From the NCBI GenBank assembly GCA_023213315.1, contig JAKCPI010000924.1, positions 79,820 through 143,819 of the forward strand: 64,000 bases of DNA. The letters are read 5' to 3'. Both the position numbers and the translations under genes were made by a program. The notes below the pieces were generated by a model. The model saw nothing but the letters and a program-made list of their open reading frames with translations. It did no database searches and had not been told where the DNA came from. Positions 50,418 to 62,700 of this stretch are shown here, piece by piece. This DNA comes from Euborellia annulipes (taxonomy: Eukaryota; Arthropoda; Insecta; Dermaptera; Anisolabididae). Numbering within the stretch: the first letter of the stretch is position 1; every line of letters begins with the position of its first letter.

Positions 50418-53400
50418 ATGTCAGAAGGGAAAGAAAATGACCAGCCAAAAAGGGAAGAACCAATACCTGAAACAAGTAGTATGATTTATCTTTATTACTT
50501 TCATTTTCATTATATGAAAATTTTAGAAATTCCACTAAAAAAAAAAATTTGTAAAAATGTATGCAATACAGCAATAGTTTGATTAATCGGTGAAACCGGT
50601 GAAATCGGTGAAATCGAGAATCGAGAAAAAAAATTTTTCCTCTTTTTTGCATATTTAGTTTAAAATTTTAAAGAAAAATCTCGGCTATCCCGTCAGTGTA
50701 CAAAATACATTGATATAAAATAAACAGAATACAAAAACATGAAAACCTAGGGGTAGAATGCAAAATTTTTTCTCCATTCTCAAATTTCCCCATTACCTGG
50801 TAAAAGTATAGGGTTTACCTCAGCCCTATTGAATAGCCAGTTGCATCCCTTAGTTTAGAGCGAACATTGAGACGTATGTGACGCCGAATCTCTCCCTCAT
50901 ATTTGGGGCTTGGCTGCGATCAAAGCTGTGGTATCGGTGTCTGTGTCGGCAGTTTTGCTTTGCCGATGTCGGCTGCATTGTATTGTACAATAGGGCAAAA
51001 AAAAACTGAATTATACATTTTTCTAACCTCTGTGCAGTTTTTCCACATAGTTTTTTTTTTTTTTTTTTTCATAAAAAACATTCACACTTTTTCTCATTTA
51101 CACTCACATTCACACACACATTCACACAGTCTTTTCGGCAACTTAGGCCATATAAGACTTTGATGATAACCGTTGTAGAGAATATATCTATTGTGGGGTC
51201 AGGCATTTCTATTTAAGCCATCTCGTATCCAAATGGCTTAAATAAAATCATCGGACTGCCTGGGTCCGAACCCGCGACGTTTGGTATAGGAGGTAGGCAC
51301 TCTACCTACTACGCCAAACCCGGGGGCTTTCCACATAGTTTGATATGTAGCAGATATGTAACCTCGAAAACAAACCAAGTCCACGTGTGACACCTGTTTC
51401 TCTGTCAGATTCTTAAGTATACGTCTGGTCGTCTTGAGCTGCCACCCCTAAATCTCATTAGCGCCCTCCAAAGTGGGAGTCCCAGAAACAGTGTACTGCC
51501 TTGCCTGGTCCCCCTCGTCTAAAGGTGGCCCTCCTGGCCAAAAACAAATTTGGAACCAAGAAAGAAGCTCCTATGCCAGTGGTTCTTAAAAGGGGTCCGA
51601 GAAAAGGGTCTAAATTTGTAAATGTATTTATTTATTTATGTTTTATAAATAAAAAAAATGGAAACAATTTTTTAATCAGGTGTGAGGGTTTATTTTCTGA
51701 ATCAAGAGAGTGCTGAAAACTCTTCTTCTTCTTCTTCTGTCCTCGTCTGATTATTCCCGCGGTGCGGGGTCGGCGGACCTTATTCTTCCCCTCCACTCCC
51801 CCCTGTCCAATGCTGATGTCTCCGACAGGCCAAGCTCGGTCATGTCTCTCTTGACCCGATGAAGCCAAGTCATCCTAGGTGCTCCTCTTCGTTGTCGTCC
51901 GAGAAGCCCCATATCATACGCCGTCCTCGCCACGCCACTACTCTGTTAGCGTACGACATGTCCTGATACATTTGGTATCCAAGGAAATAAAATCATCCAA
52001 CTGCCTGGAATCCGAACCCGCGACCCTTGGTATACAAGGTCACCACGCTAACCCTTACACCAAGCCCGAGGGCAACTATAATTGTTAAAACCCTATAAAA
52101 ACACTAGTCTACGAAATCTAGATTGTAGTCAATAAACCCCTAAAAGGCCCAAGCACCCGATGGACCAAATTGTTGATATTTGAATTTTTTGTTAAAGTAG
52201 AGATGCCAACGTTTTAAAATTGCCTTTAAATTGATTTAATTTCTTTTTATTGTATTTGTTATTATGTATTAAGAATTATTATAGCCCCATATTTCATTTT
52301 TGCTTTATGTTTTAAAATTCATAGTTTTTTTTTTTTTATAATTTGTTAAATATGGTACTTTTTCATAATTAATTCAAAATAACCTATCTTTAATTTATAC
52401 TCTTTGATAAATATTTTTATTATTATTATTTAATTAACCAAATTTTTCCTGAAAAATATATAGTCTGACCTTAAAATAATTATTTCTATTCCTAATATAT
52501 TTTTAAGTGTTTTTTTAATTCTTTTAATTGTATTTTTTTCTCAGAGAACGAAGATTTGTATAGGACCCACTCAATGACAGATGAACATTTTATTCAAAAT
52601 TTAATGAATACAATGATAGAGCAAGTTATTGAAGAAAATTTTGGTATGTCAAACAATTATAATCATTTTACAATTAAATAAAATCAAAAAAAGAGAAAAA
52701 TTTCATATATCAGTGAACATTGCATATTTTTTTAATCATTTTATGATATAAATTTATAGTATTTATTTTATTTACAACTCAATATAGAATTAGAATTTCA
52801 ATCCAAATAAAAATTAATATTTATTTTGCTAAATTATTATTGATCCTTTTGTTTTGTTTTAAAGTTCCTACTTTGGCTAGCTTCAACGTAGAGACTTCAC
52901 TTCTATCCCCGACAATTATGAGAAATTCTAGAGGAAGCAGAGGAGGTTGTATAGAAGATGAACTTGAAAATCCTTTTCTTCATGAAGATGGATGTCCTTT
53001 CGCATGGAGTCCACCTCAAGTACCCAGCTTCTGTGATGCAGAGGTAAGAATTATTGTAATTTAAAAATCAAAATAAAAGTGCCTCTAGAAGTAATTAATA
53101 AATAGTTAAGAAAGCCAGGGGCGGATAAAGGGGAGCGAGGGCGATCGCCCCCCCCCCCCCCGAGAAGAAATTGACAATGTTATAAAAACTAGTAATCTAA
53201 AGAAATTATGATTTCGGGCTTTAATTTCAATTGAATTTGTTACCAATCAATTTAAATAAATAGGAAAGGGGTCTAAATGACCATAGATGCCCACAAAGTC
53301 CTTAAATAAAAAAAATAAAAAAAAAAATAAAAACCGCCCCCCCGACAAAATTGCATTAATCCGCCACTGAAGAAAGCAGAGAGGAAAAGTTAAACAACAA

Positions 53401-56400
53401 GAAGAATATAATTTTATTGAAAAACACCATTATTAGTGAATTATTATCCAGGGGTATTCCTAACACGGGGACGCCAAACACAAAGGGCTTCTTCAGTTCC
53501 TTTTCAAGGGGCGGCGGATGCCCCAAACCCAAAGGGTGGCACAAAAAAATAAATAAATATCCAAACTTGCTGATTTTTCTTCGGCGGAACGCAAAACAAT
53601 AAGAAAAATAGACACTTTTTACTTTCTCTTACCTATATACAGTATATATATATATATAGGGAGAGAGAGAAAGTATTGCGATCATGTCGAAAATTCATCT
53701 GTCTCTCTGTGTGTGTGTCTGAATGTAACGATTTAAAGCATGAATGAATTGAGCTACGGGATTGAAATTTTCTATTTAAGTTAGGTACCCTCCCTTATGC
53801 TCAAAATAAGCTTTTGAACAAAATCTGCCAAAATATACTAGTACTCTACTGAAACACTTTTTAAGATTTTTTCTAATTTCTCAAAATTGGCTATAACGAT
53901 TTTGATTAAAATTGAAAAATAAATTATTTTTAGATGCCCTTTAAAAAGTATTCGGTAAAATTTTTCGTGAAAATTGTTTGAAATACACTTTACTGATGTA
54001 CTTTTTCAGTTTTTTTCCATTTTCTCCAAATTGGCTTTAACCATTTTGAATAAAATTTATAAATCAATTATTTTTTAGATCCTCTTTAAAATTATTCTCA
54101 TTTTGCCCTGAAAATTGTTTGAAGTACACTTTACTGATTTAGTATTAAAGTTTTTTCAAATGCATTTTTCGGCTCCTCCCATATAATCAATGTTAATTCC
54201 TTATGGCTATTTGCATGTTAATTTCGATTTAAAAAAGGGGGGGGGTCCCTTTACATATTTAAAAAAAAATTTTCCAATTATGAAATTATGTATTTATTTA
54301 GGATTCTCTATTGTGTATAAAATGTCCAAATATAAGATTAAAATTTTGAATAAACAATAGTTTCTTTCAAGCACACAACATTTAAAACGCAAGTTTGCAA
54401 CTAAGGCACTATGGGAAACTATCTCGACTCAAAAAAATCACTGGTGTCACCGATCAGACCACCGACCAGATTTTTTCAACATGCATTCTTATTACAATAA
54501 GGGCCTTTTTATTAAATTGTTTTTTTTTTTAATATTTATATTTAGCTTTCAGGAAATGCCATCCCTTGTTCCTGTATAGATGAAATATCAAAATCTTTAA
54601 ATACTGAAGAAGGAGACAAAGAAAATAGCGTTTCTAATGTTCAAAATTTAGAAGAAATTAAATCAACAGATACTGGATGTTTTTGTGATGATCATGACTG
54701 CTTTTGTAGAGCAGTATTAAATGAAAGACTTGGTTGTAGATGTGGATCGACAACCCAGGTAAAAAAAAAAAAAATAATGACATTAGTTTTAAATTTAATT
54801 TAATTTTCTCTTTTGAAACAGGCACAAACTTCAAATCATCTAAATACAAGACCTATTACCTCAGGGTATAGTGAACCTAAACTTGCTTCAGTTCCTTTGA
54901 CATCAACCAAGATTGAGACCAATTTAGGAGATCGAGAGCTTCTTGAAAACGATTCTTCCTCCTCAGATTCAATTTCTCTTGAAGAAAGAGTAATCAAATG
55001 TGAAAGTTTAACAACCACAATTTCTTTAACAAGTCAGGTAATTAATTAATTTTATTTTTTGCTAATCTTTACTATAGGGTTCGCTCCCACCAAGGAGCGC
55101 TGGCGTGCTTGACTCATGATTCTCTCATTCTCTACTTTGTGATTCGTTTTTTGAATTTAATTTTAAAATCGCTATTATTATTTATTTCTTATCTGGCAGC
55201 ACTCTCCTATTAAATTCCTTCTGGCAGCACTCTCCTATTAAATTCCTTCTTATTTGCTCTCCAGTTTCCAAATTTGGGACATTTTTTTTTTTATTCTACT
55301 ATTAGTTTCACAATAAGTCTGAGAATTGATCTGAAATTTTTATTCAGTTTGAAAGATATGTATGAATCTGAAATGGATGGGACTTGAGTTGAGATGACTT
55401 AAGGTAAAGATCTTATTTTATTTTCAAACTACTTCCGACCTTGTTATTTCGGTCCAGGTGCAATTAGGTTTCTTTAAATTAAAAAAAAAATTAAAAGAAC
55501 TAGGGAATTCTCGGCCCGAAGGACTCGCAAACTTTTTTTTTTAAAGCTATCGCTTCGATGGTCTGAATGGTTTTTGACCGAAGAAAACCGAAATAGAGCA
55601 CGCCAAAGAAAAGAACGAAAGAATCATGAACGAAGAACTAATGTCAAGAAAAGAACTTGTGAAGTGTAGGCCAGCGCTCTCTGGTAGAAGTGATCTTTAT
55701 AGTAAAGATTAACCAAATTTATTTATTTTACTAAATAAAATTAATAATTTATAGTCAGAAGAACCTATAACAAAAGTAACTCACTCTGTACCTCCTCTTC
55801 CTATTTATTCACGGGCAAATCCAGGAGTTAGCAGGGAACGTCTTCATCAAATATTAGTTGAATTAGGAGAGAATGATTTAGAAGAAACAAATAATAAAAA
55901 TTCAAATGAAGTTCCTTCTGAAACGGAAGAACATATGAAAGAAATGATTAATGAACTTTGCAATAAAATAATCCCAATTGCAGAAGAAAATATACAAGAA
56001 GAATCTTTTCCTAAATCGGAATTAGCATCTCAAGTTACACCTTTTATAATTCATGTATCCGATGAAGAATCTTCTTTTTCTGAATTTGATGAATCGGACA
56101 ATGAAATAGAAAATATTTTAAAAGAGTTATTAGAAGAAGAAAAATATTCAACTAATATTTCACCTAGATCAAAATTTTATATTAAAAAATCAAATAATAA
56201 CCAATGCATGATAACAAGTGATTATCGAAAATTGATTGAGGAAAATGAAGAAGAAGAAGAACATGAAACTATAATTAAAATAATTGAACCAGAATATGCA
56301 TGTATTGATAATGAAGGTAGCGAATATGAAGAACATCTTTTAGAAGATCCTTTTCCTGAACTCACACCCCATCGAAAGGAGGGCGTTTATTGGTCGTCAG

Positions 56401-56690
56401 TTGGGTTAATTAGAGATTTTAGAAGCCTATCAAATGGATTGGATTTGCTACCTGAGTCGAATAATAACCGAAATATAAATATTTCAATAGGGGATGTTGG
56501 ATTAACGGATTTAAGAATAATCGAAGATGAAGAAAGTAAAGAATTGACTGATTCGAAGGAAGATTTAAAAACTGAAAAGAAACAAGAGAAAGAAGGAGAT
56601 AATAAAGTTGAAAATTCGTCTGTAAAATCTAAAAAAAAAACCTTTAAATTATGGAATCGATTTATAAAGATATTCAAGATCAAACATTAA
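50418..56690 (+). CDS. unrecognised acidic protein of 566 residues, six coding exons
   Basis: Exons: 50418-50475 (ATG, MSEGKENDQPKREEPIPE), 52545-52643, 52865-53043, 54546-54758, 54822-55037, 55755-56690 (TAA at the end). Lengths sum to 1701 bases, exactly 567 codons, and all borders are GT-AG with matching phase, which supports the short first exon. The protein is strongly acidic and Ser/Glu-rich with a basic C-terminal tail (KLWNRFIKIFKIKH) that could bind membrane or nucleic acid. The fourth exon has a cysteine cluster, CFCDDHDCFCRAV and GCRCG, possibly metal-binding. No signal peptide or membrane segment is visible. Family not recognised. Three of its introns carry mobile elements. Confidence 0.82.
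51050..51327 (-). mobile_element. tRNA-derived SINE, family 1, full length with target duplication
   Basis: Minus strand: tRNA-like head with GGTTCGGACCCAGGC-type B box, the body GATTTTATTTAAGCCATTTG, GTCTTATATGGCCTAAGTTG, a GTGTGTGTGAATGTGAGTG tail and poly-A. TTCCACATAGTTT lies on both sides as target-site duplication. Same structure as 27246-27518 and 62110-62370. Confidence 0.87.
51969..52072 (-). repeat. SINE family 1, head and body only
   Basis: Minus strand: GCCCTCGGGCTTGGTGTAAG, GGTTAGCGTGGTGACC, GGGTCGCGGGTTCGGATTCC and the short body. The tail is missing. Confidence 0.7.
53116..53369. mobile_element. hAT-like element with exact 8-bp target duplication
   Basis: The ends CAGGGGCGGAT and ATCCGCCACTG are inverted repeats with two mismatches. 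AAGAAAGC flanks both sides (53108-53115 and 53370-53377). The middle contains a SINE family 2 tail (about 53218-53318) and C-runs. It lies in the intron 53044-54545 of the 566-residue gene. Confidence 0.8.
53615..54170. repeat. dispersed repeat, family S, with 143-bp tandem duplication
   Basis: It starts TTTTTACTTTCTCTTACC, contains GTGTGTGTCTG and then two adjacent units (AAATTGGCTATAACGATTTT at about 53885 and AAATTGGCTTTAACCATTTT at about 54028) spaced about 143 bp. It is the inverse of 21475-21730 and 33800-34165. Confidence 0.6.
55061..55712. mobile_element. MITE with about 40-bp inverted ends in an intron
   Basis: TAATCTTTACTATAGGGTTC...GGAGCGCTGG on the left matches the complement of CCAGCGCTCTCTGG...TATAGTAAAGATTA on the right. 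The middle contains a 28-bp duplication (CTGGCAGCACTCTCCTATTA at 55195 and 55223). It fills most of intron 55038-55754. Confidence 0.7.
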
Positions 56691-57509
56691 AAATGCTGCA
56701 CTCTTAAAACGGTTTTAAATAAATATTTTAAATAATGGAAATTTTTATTTGAAATATTTTTTTGATCTCTAATCAATTAAGTAAATAAAAAAGCCTAACG
56801 AGTTCTGGTTCCAATTAATTAAATTAAATTATTGAAATTAACGAAAAAAAAATCAGACTGGTGCATTTATCTAAAAATTCAAAAACAGCCTTATTTTCAA
56901 TTGATAGATATGTATTCCTTAAATATAAGGCTGTTTTTAAATTTTTAATGTTGAATTAATGTTATATTTTGTTATTGTTAAATTATAAATGAAAATGATC
57001 GATTAATTTAAACTATTTTAAAATGATACTAATTAATCATTTATATAGTATACAATTTTTATAGAATCGGTATATTCTATCTAAAAATGAATATATAATT
57101 GTTATTATCTATTATTATCTAAAATAGATAATAATATATTGTTGAATAAAACGTTCTTTTTCTAATGAAAAATTTACACTTTTTTTAATAAGATGGCTTA
57201 AAAAGAAGGGAGAACCCGCTCACTCTCCTCCACCCCTCCCCCCCCCTCTCACCTTCTCAACAATTCTACCCTTTATATACGAAAAGGTGTTGACAACAAT
57301 ATTTTATCTGATTTAAGATTTTTATAGTAAGTCGGGTGAGCTAGGGTTAGTGTTACCAGACGTCCGGATTTGGCGTCCGGATCTGAGAAATGACCGGATT
57401 TTACTAATATGAACCTAAAACGTGGCCAAATGGGGGAATTTTACTCTGTGCCTCACCACATGTTATCTACTGTAGGTAAATATTTCATGGAATTTAAGTG
57501 ATAGTGTAT

Positions 57510-57616
57510 CCTCAGACCTTGGTATAGTGGTTAGCGTGCTTGTCATCTGTAGCAAGGGTCGCGGGTTTGCATCCCATCTCATGCGACAATTTATTTCAAT
57601 TGGATTGGCTGCCATC
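57510..57616 (+). repeat. tRNA-derived SINE, family 2, split by a foldback insertion
   Basis: TCAGACCTTGGTATAGTGGT (A box region), GGGTCGCGGGTTTGCATCCC (B box), then AATTGGATTGGCTGCCATC. The expected tail (AATTGGGATAAAAAGAGACG, GGGTCTAAATGACC) is found at 58442-58500, beyond the foldback. Confidence 0.75.
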
Positions 57617-58441
57617 AAATGTTGATATTTAGATTTGCTAGAAAGAAATGAGAAAAGCACCTAGTTTATTTTTCACTTTGTGAAAAATATGTTGTCAAAC
57701 CAGGGCCGACTTTTCGGTCTCATATGGGACCATCCTCATGGAATGGCCAGGTTAATGTCTGAAAATGTTGAATAGGGAAGAGGATGAGCTCTATTTGGTA
57801 ATAAACACTTTATTGGGACGTTTTGACTGGGATCAACCCTGCCAACTTCAGCCTTCAAAGAGCGTATTTAAATTTTAAGTACATAAATATAGTTGTCATT
57901 TATTAATACAATTTATTTGCATTTTTTGTCTAATGAATTTATTAATTCTTAAAATACCAACAAGTGATACCATGAAGGTCAAGCTTATAATCCATTTTAT
58001 TATTATATATATTTCTTAATATATTATTATAAGCTTGACCTTTATGGTATCACTTGTTGGTATTTTAAGAATTATTACATTCATAGAACAAAAAATGCAA
58101 ATAACTTGTATTAACAAATGACAACTCTATTTATGTAAGTAAAATTTTAATGGTTTGATCCCAGCCGAAACGTCCCAATAAAGAGTGTTTATTACCAAAT
58201 AGAGACTCAATTATTTGGCTGAACCTCTTTCTTATTCAACATATCAGCTCCAGCCACGTTCTTACTATTCAATCTAATCTAATGTCTTAAAATATATATC
58301 TCTATAATATAACTTGGCGAAGATATATATTTTCAGACATTAACCTGGCGCTGAGGGTGGTCCTATATGCGACCTAAACGTCGGCCCTGGTTTGACAATA
58401 AAGTGAAAAATAAACTAGCTGCTTTGCTCATTTCTTTCTAC
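57617..58441. mobile_element. foldback element with degenerate hammerheads, itself carrying a second foldback
   Basis: The outer arms TGTTGATATTTAGATTTGCTAG and GGTAGAAAGAAATG-type inverse are mirrored through TAGTTTATTTTTCACTTTGT. Left core (minus): AUGAGGA and GAAAAGUC; right core (plus): CUGAGGG and UAAACGUC. Both are mutated. Inserted in a SINE and interrupted by the foldback at 57765-58242. Confidence 0.75.
57765..58242. mobile_element. inner foldback element nested in 57617-58441
   Basis: TGTTGAATAGGGAAGAGG... with CTATTTGGTAATAAACAC and the inverse GTGTTTATTACCAAATAGAG...TATTCAACA. Inner arms around 57950-58090 mirror AAGCTTATAATCC-type blocks and GATACCATGAAGGTCAAGCT. Hammerhead traces: left CUGAAGU...AAAACGUC, right a GAAACGUC half without CUGANGA. 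Confidence 0.75.
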
Positions 58442-58782
58442 CAAATCTAAATCCAATTGGGATAAAAAGAGACGGGGTCTAAATGACCTTAGAACCCGGG
58501 GGTCGACTGTCTGGATCTGGCCTCAATGAATTATGGTAACCCTAGATAGGGGGCTTATATTATTATTAACTGTTATTTATATTTAATAAATAAATTATTT
58601 TATTTATAACTAATAAATAATAATAATAATAATTCTTTTTCATGTATATTAAAATTTGTTCTCATATTTTCTAAGTTAAGGTTCCATGGGGGTGCTCTTA
58701 ACTTAAATAACTCAATAACTACGTCACTATTTCTGAAATTGAAAGAATTTTCAGTCAAAAATGATATGAAATAAAATTTACT

Positions 58783-58949
58783 GATGAGTAGCAGGATGAA
58801 GAAAAAAAAGCAGCTAGCATTTATTTCATTTAAGGCCCATTAGGCTAACCTTTTGGTCTCGGTCGACACCATCTTCAGAGCTCTAAATGGACCATAAATA
58901 AATGAAATAAATGCTAGGTGCTTTTCTTTCTTCATCCTGCTACTCATTA
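58783..58949. repeat. short foldback with eroded hammerhead
   Basis: TGATGAGTAGCAGGATGAAG and its inverse flank a 167-bp palindrome that includes TTTATTTCATTTA blocks. A minus-strand CUGAAGA with a GGUGUCGACC... stem remains but GAAACGUC has become AAAAGGUU. In the intergenic region 56691-59754. Confidence 0.65.
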
Positions 58950-59179
58950 ACAACTTTCAACCAGCTATAAATATACTTTTCTCAATAAAATTTACTGTGA
59001 CGTTTTGAAACAATAAAAGTCATCTCAATAAATTATTATACAATCATAACTCCAAGATAGATAGATATATAATTTAATAAATAAAAAATAACCCTTTGAC
59101 GCTTAAGCTTTAACTTTCCTTTAAAAGAAGGGGCAATAATATATTGGCGACAAATTAATGATGATTTGCATCTTATGTA

Positions 59180-59215
59180 CTGAGGATGATGTCATCCTAG
59201 TGGCATCGAAATATT
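59180..59215 (+). ncRNA. solo hammerhead ribozyme motif with AUAU stem III
   Basis: Plus strand: CUGAGGA, stem II GAUGUCA/UGGCAUC (7 pairs with one wobble), GAAA, UAU then U. Stem I: CUUAUGUA before and UAUACAAG after the core, 7 of 8 pairs. No mirror copy nearby. It lies about 540 bp upstream of the Mlc1 start codon. Confidence 0.65.
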
Positions 59216-59754
59216 TATACAAGGAACTAATACGTAAAGTTTCTTCGAATTCTAATATTACATATTAAGATCAAATTTTTTATAAATAAATGTTTGTATA
59301 CACATAATATCAACACATTAATTACAATAACATTAATTCACTTTTTTCTTTCAGTCCAACAAAACGGTTAATTGACCTAATTCTTTTTTAATCAGCACAT
59401 TTTTGCCGAATTGTTTAAAAATGAGTTTTGCGCACGTCTATTTCGAGTTGGCGGTCTGGGTCTCAGTCTCTTTCTTATTTGTAAAGCGGGAGGGATATGG
59501 AGGAGATTCACTTTCTGGCAAAAATAGACTATGTGCCTCACTGACAAGCTGACCTGAATGATATTTTTCCTAAAGCAGCCCCCACCTAAGCGGCCTTAGC
59601 TTAGTTTAGGACTCTTGGGTTACTGAGCCCCCCCTCCACACCCACAAAGGGGTCTGCTAAAAACTAACTCCAATCTCTTGAGAAGAGCTCACTTCTAGTC
59701 CAACTCTCTTAGAGGAAGTCTAGTTGTACAGCCCACCCCCAACACACAGACACC

Positions 59755-62700
59755 ATGGTAAGCCACCCTCGGTATATTCCTTATTTATTTATTTTTTAAT
59801 AATTTAACTAATACTGTTTTTATTTTTTATTTTTATAGGGTGACCTCAGCGCCAGGGACATTGAACGTGAGTGGAAATTTTTTTAAAATATTCTCAAACA
59901 AAACATTTTCCCTTTATCGGTTTAAATATTTTTAATTAATAAGCATTCATATATATTAGATCACATTCATAACGGTTGACATCATAATAACAAATAATAT
60001 TGAATATTAAGACAGGATACGGAAGCTATTGGCGAATAAAATTCTCTTTTTTTTTCTTTGAATAACTGAATACTATTGTAAATATATTATTATTAATGCT
60101 GGATACGATAGATGTGTGATTGGAAAAAAATATGTATGAACGGAATGGTGGGTTAATTCTCACTTCTATAAATCTAGAGCGGATTCAGATGAGTTTCTCG
60201 GGGAGGGTGGGGGATAATCTGGTTGGAATGGTCGCACAAGACACAATTTTTTCTCACTTTCGGTAATTTAAAGGTGCATTCTGTACTTGTTTACCAGAAT
60301 ATATATACAAATCAAATTTTTAAGTATTAATTTTTAAAATTTTATATTAAAAATAAAATTTTATTTAAAAAAAAAATATTTTTCTTAAATCTCGGGGGGA
60401 GGGGGGTAATTATCCTTTTTACCCCTCCCCCACTTATTTCTCCCCTTGTCATTAATATATTATATTGTATATATATGCTCAATATGGACCAAGATGCCGA
60501 AAAGACTAAAAATTATACTTAAAACAACTATAATTTAATATTTAAAAATATAAATTACATACAATTTTATCATTTTGTTTTGTCCTAAGATTATTGTAAT
60601 GAAAATTTTTCAAATTTTTAAATTAATAACACTATTTCTCTTATCTGTTGAGAGTGCATATCATCACATCATTATTATGAAGATTATAGACGGTAGTTAA
60701 CAAAGTAGGTTTTTACAACACCAATTTATTTGTATTTGAAAAATTTTATTCGATATATATATATATAAACTAAAAAAAAAACTTTTCAATTTTTGTCTTG
60801 AATTTTTTCTCATTTTAGTCAATTCATTTAACTCGCGGACATTTAATTTTAAATAAAAGAATTTTCAATTATTTTTTTAATAATCTTTTTGTCTCTATCT
60901 GAATTGGTTGAAATGGAATTTGATGACGCAAACTCCCTAACTATTTTTATCCCCTGGCTCTTATAAGGAGAGATGGGGTTCGAGGCGCGGAGTCAAAAAT
61001 AGCAGGCGCTCCAATTTCCGGCTGCCTAACCTAACGAAACTTAACTCGTGCGACAGTTTAGTTAATAATTGATTGATTAATTATTCGAAATTAATTTGAA
61101 AAATGTATGATCATCAGGGGCCAACTTCGCCTTCTCCATCTACGACTTCGATGGCTCCGGCACCGTCGATGCCATCTACCTTGGAGATGTTCTCCGAGCC
61201 CTCAACCTTAACCCCACCTTGGCCATGATTGAGAAGATGGGCGGCACCAAGAAGAAGAGTAAGTCAACGGATATCTGTGTCATTCGATAAGGATGAACAC
61301 TTCTAATTAAAATAGAGTACTAAAAATTTATTGACGGCATATAAATCTAATTTATCCACCCTCTTTTATTATCTCCTTGGGTTCAAGGATGCTATTTGAA
61401 TTTTATATTGGAAGTGAAAGTACGAACCAGGGATGCCTGAGGACAGTCCAAGCTTATTTTATGAAGGGGAAATTTTTTTATAAAAAATACACTTATATCA
61501 TTTGAGTTCTCTATTTTTGGCCTTTTAAAAGTGTTTAATTTTAAATTGTTACGGGTGACAATTATTTGATGCAACATTCAAAAAAGGGCCTTTAAAGTGG
61601 AAAACTAATTGTAAAATATTTAAATTATTTGAAAAAATAATACATTCTGCTGAAGTAATTAGCACTGTAAGAGAATAAGGAAGGGATCAGTTGGGTCCAT
61701 TAATTTATTCATAAAATATTCTCTAAATACTTTTCAAATAAAAAAATTCTAAAAAATGAATAAGAAAATAGAATTATCATAGATTTATATAAACTAAAAA
61801 AAATTTTGGATAATTTTTTAGAAGAGTTTTCATTTGCTAGTTTCATTTTGAAAATGAGCAACCGTGGATTTAAAAAAACTTACCCAGAAGACCACTTTAG
61901 AGAGTGAATATTTATTCTCGCACTATTTTAATAGCCTAAGATTATTAGGGTGTTTCATTTGAAAGGAACATATATTTTTTTGGCAACACACCGAAATATT
62001 GTTCCAAAGATCGAAAAAAAAATTCCCTCTAAGTTTCAGCCCTTAATTTTAATTTTAAGTACTTCCTCTCGATTGTTGAACTTTTTCCATTGAAATAACA
62101 TGTAAATTTGCCCTCGGACTTGGCCTAGTTGGTAGCGCGCCTGCCTTGTATACCAAGAGTCGAGGGTTCGGATCCCAGGCAGTCCGATTTTATTTAAGAC
62201 ATTTGGATACCAAATGGCTTAAATAATAATGCCTGGACCCTAATATATACAGTATATTCATAATAACGGTTACCGTATAAAGTCTTATATGGCCTAAGTT
62301 GCCGAAAAGACTGTGTATATGTGTGTGTGAATGGTAAAAAAGTGTGAGTGTTTAAAAAAGATAAAAAAAACATGTTAATCATTGTATTTTTTTAAAAATT
62401 GTTACAGCTCATTTGAGTTTTATGATTTTTCATTGCGATTAGTTGCAATCTGTAGTGTATTAGACACTCTTTAAAATGTCCAGTATTGTTTTATTGTAAT
62501 TTAAACGGTTTCGTTGGTGTCGGCCTCGAAAGTCCTATTTCCATTTCTTTGTTATTAAGAAAACGGCTGAAAATACAATAAAAAACTTAAGGAAAAACTT
62601 GCTAGAAATTAGATTTTCTACAAAAAATGTCCAATGAAATATTTAGCTCACGTGCGTTATTCACAAGATATTTAATATATTTGGAAATTGAAAAATTCAT

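Larger units (their letters stand above)
50476..52544. other. intron 1 of the 566-residue gene: SINEs and GC-richer unique sequence
   Basis: It contains a full-length SINE (51050-51327), a partial SINE (51969-52072) and a GC-richer stretch at 51400-51960 that includes CTTCTTCTTCTTCTTCTGTCC. The latter resembles decayed retroelement coding sequence (minus-strand ORFs with RRGAPRMTWLHRVKRDM), but I cannot place it in a family. Confidence 0.5.

Noticed and set aside
50341..50652. 103-codon minus-strand ORF over the first exon of the 566-residue gene
   Set aside because: It is a shadow; the plus-strand exon is backed by exact frame closure with five downstream exons.
56387..56683. 98-codon minus-strand ORF
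   Set aside because: Antisense shadow of the last exon of the 566-residue gene.
62110..62180. Possible tRNA gene from A- and B-box matches
   Set aside because: The head belongs to a SINE with poly-A tail and target-site duplication; it does not fold as a complete tRNA.
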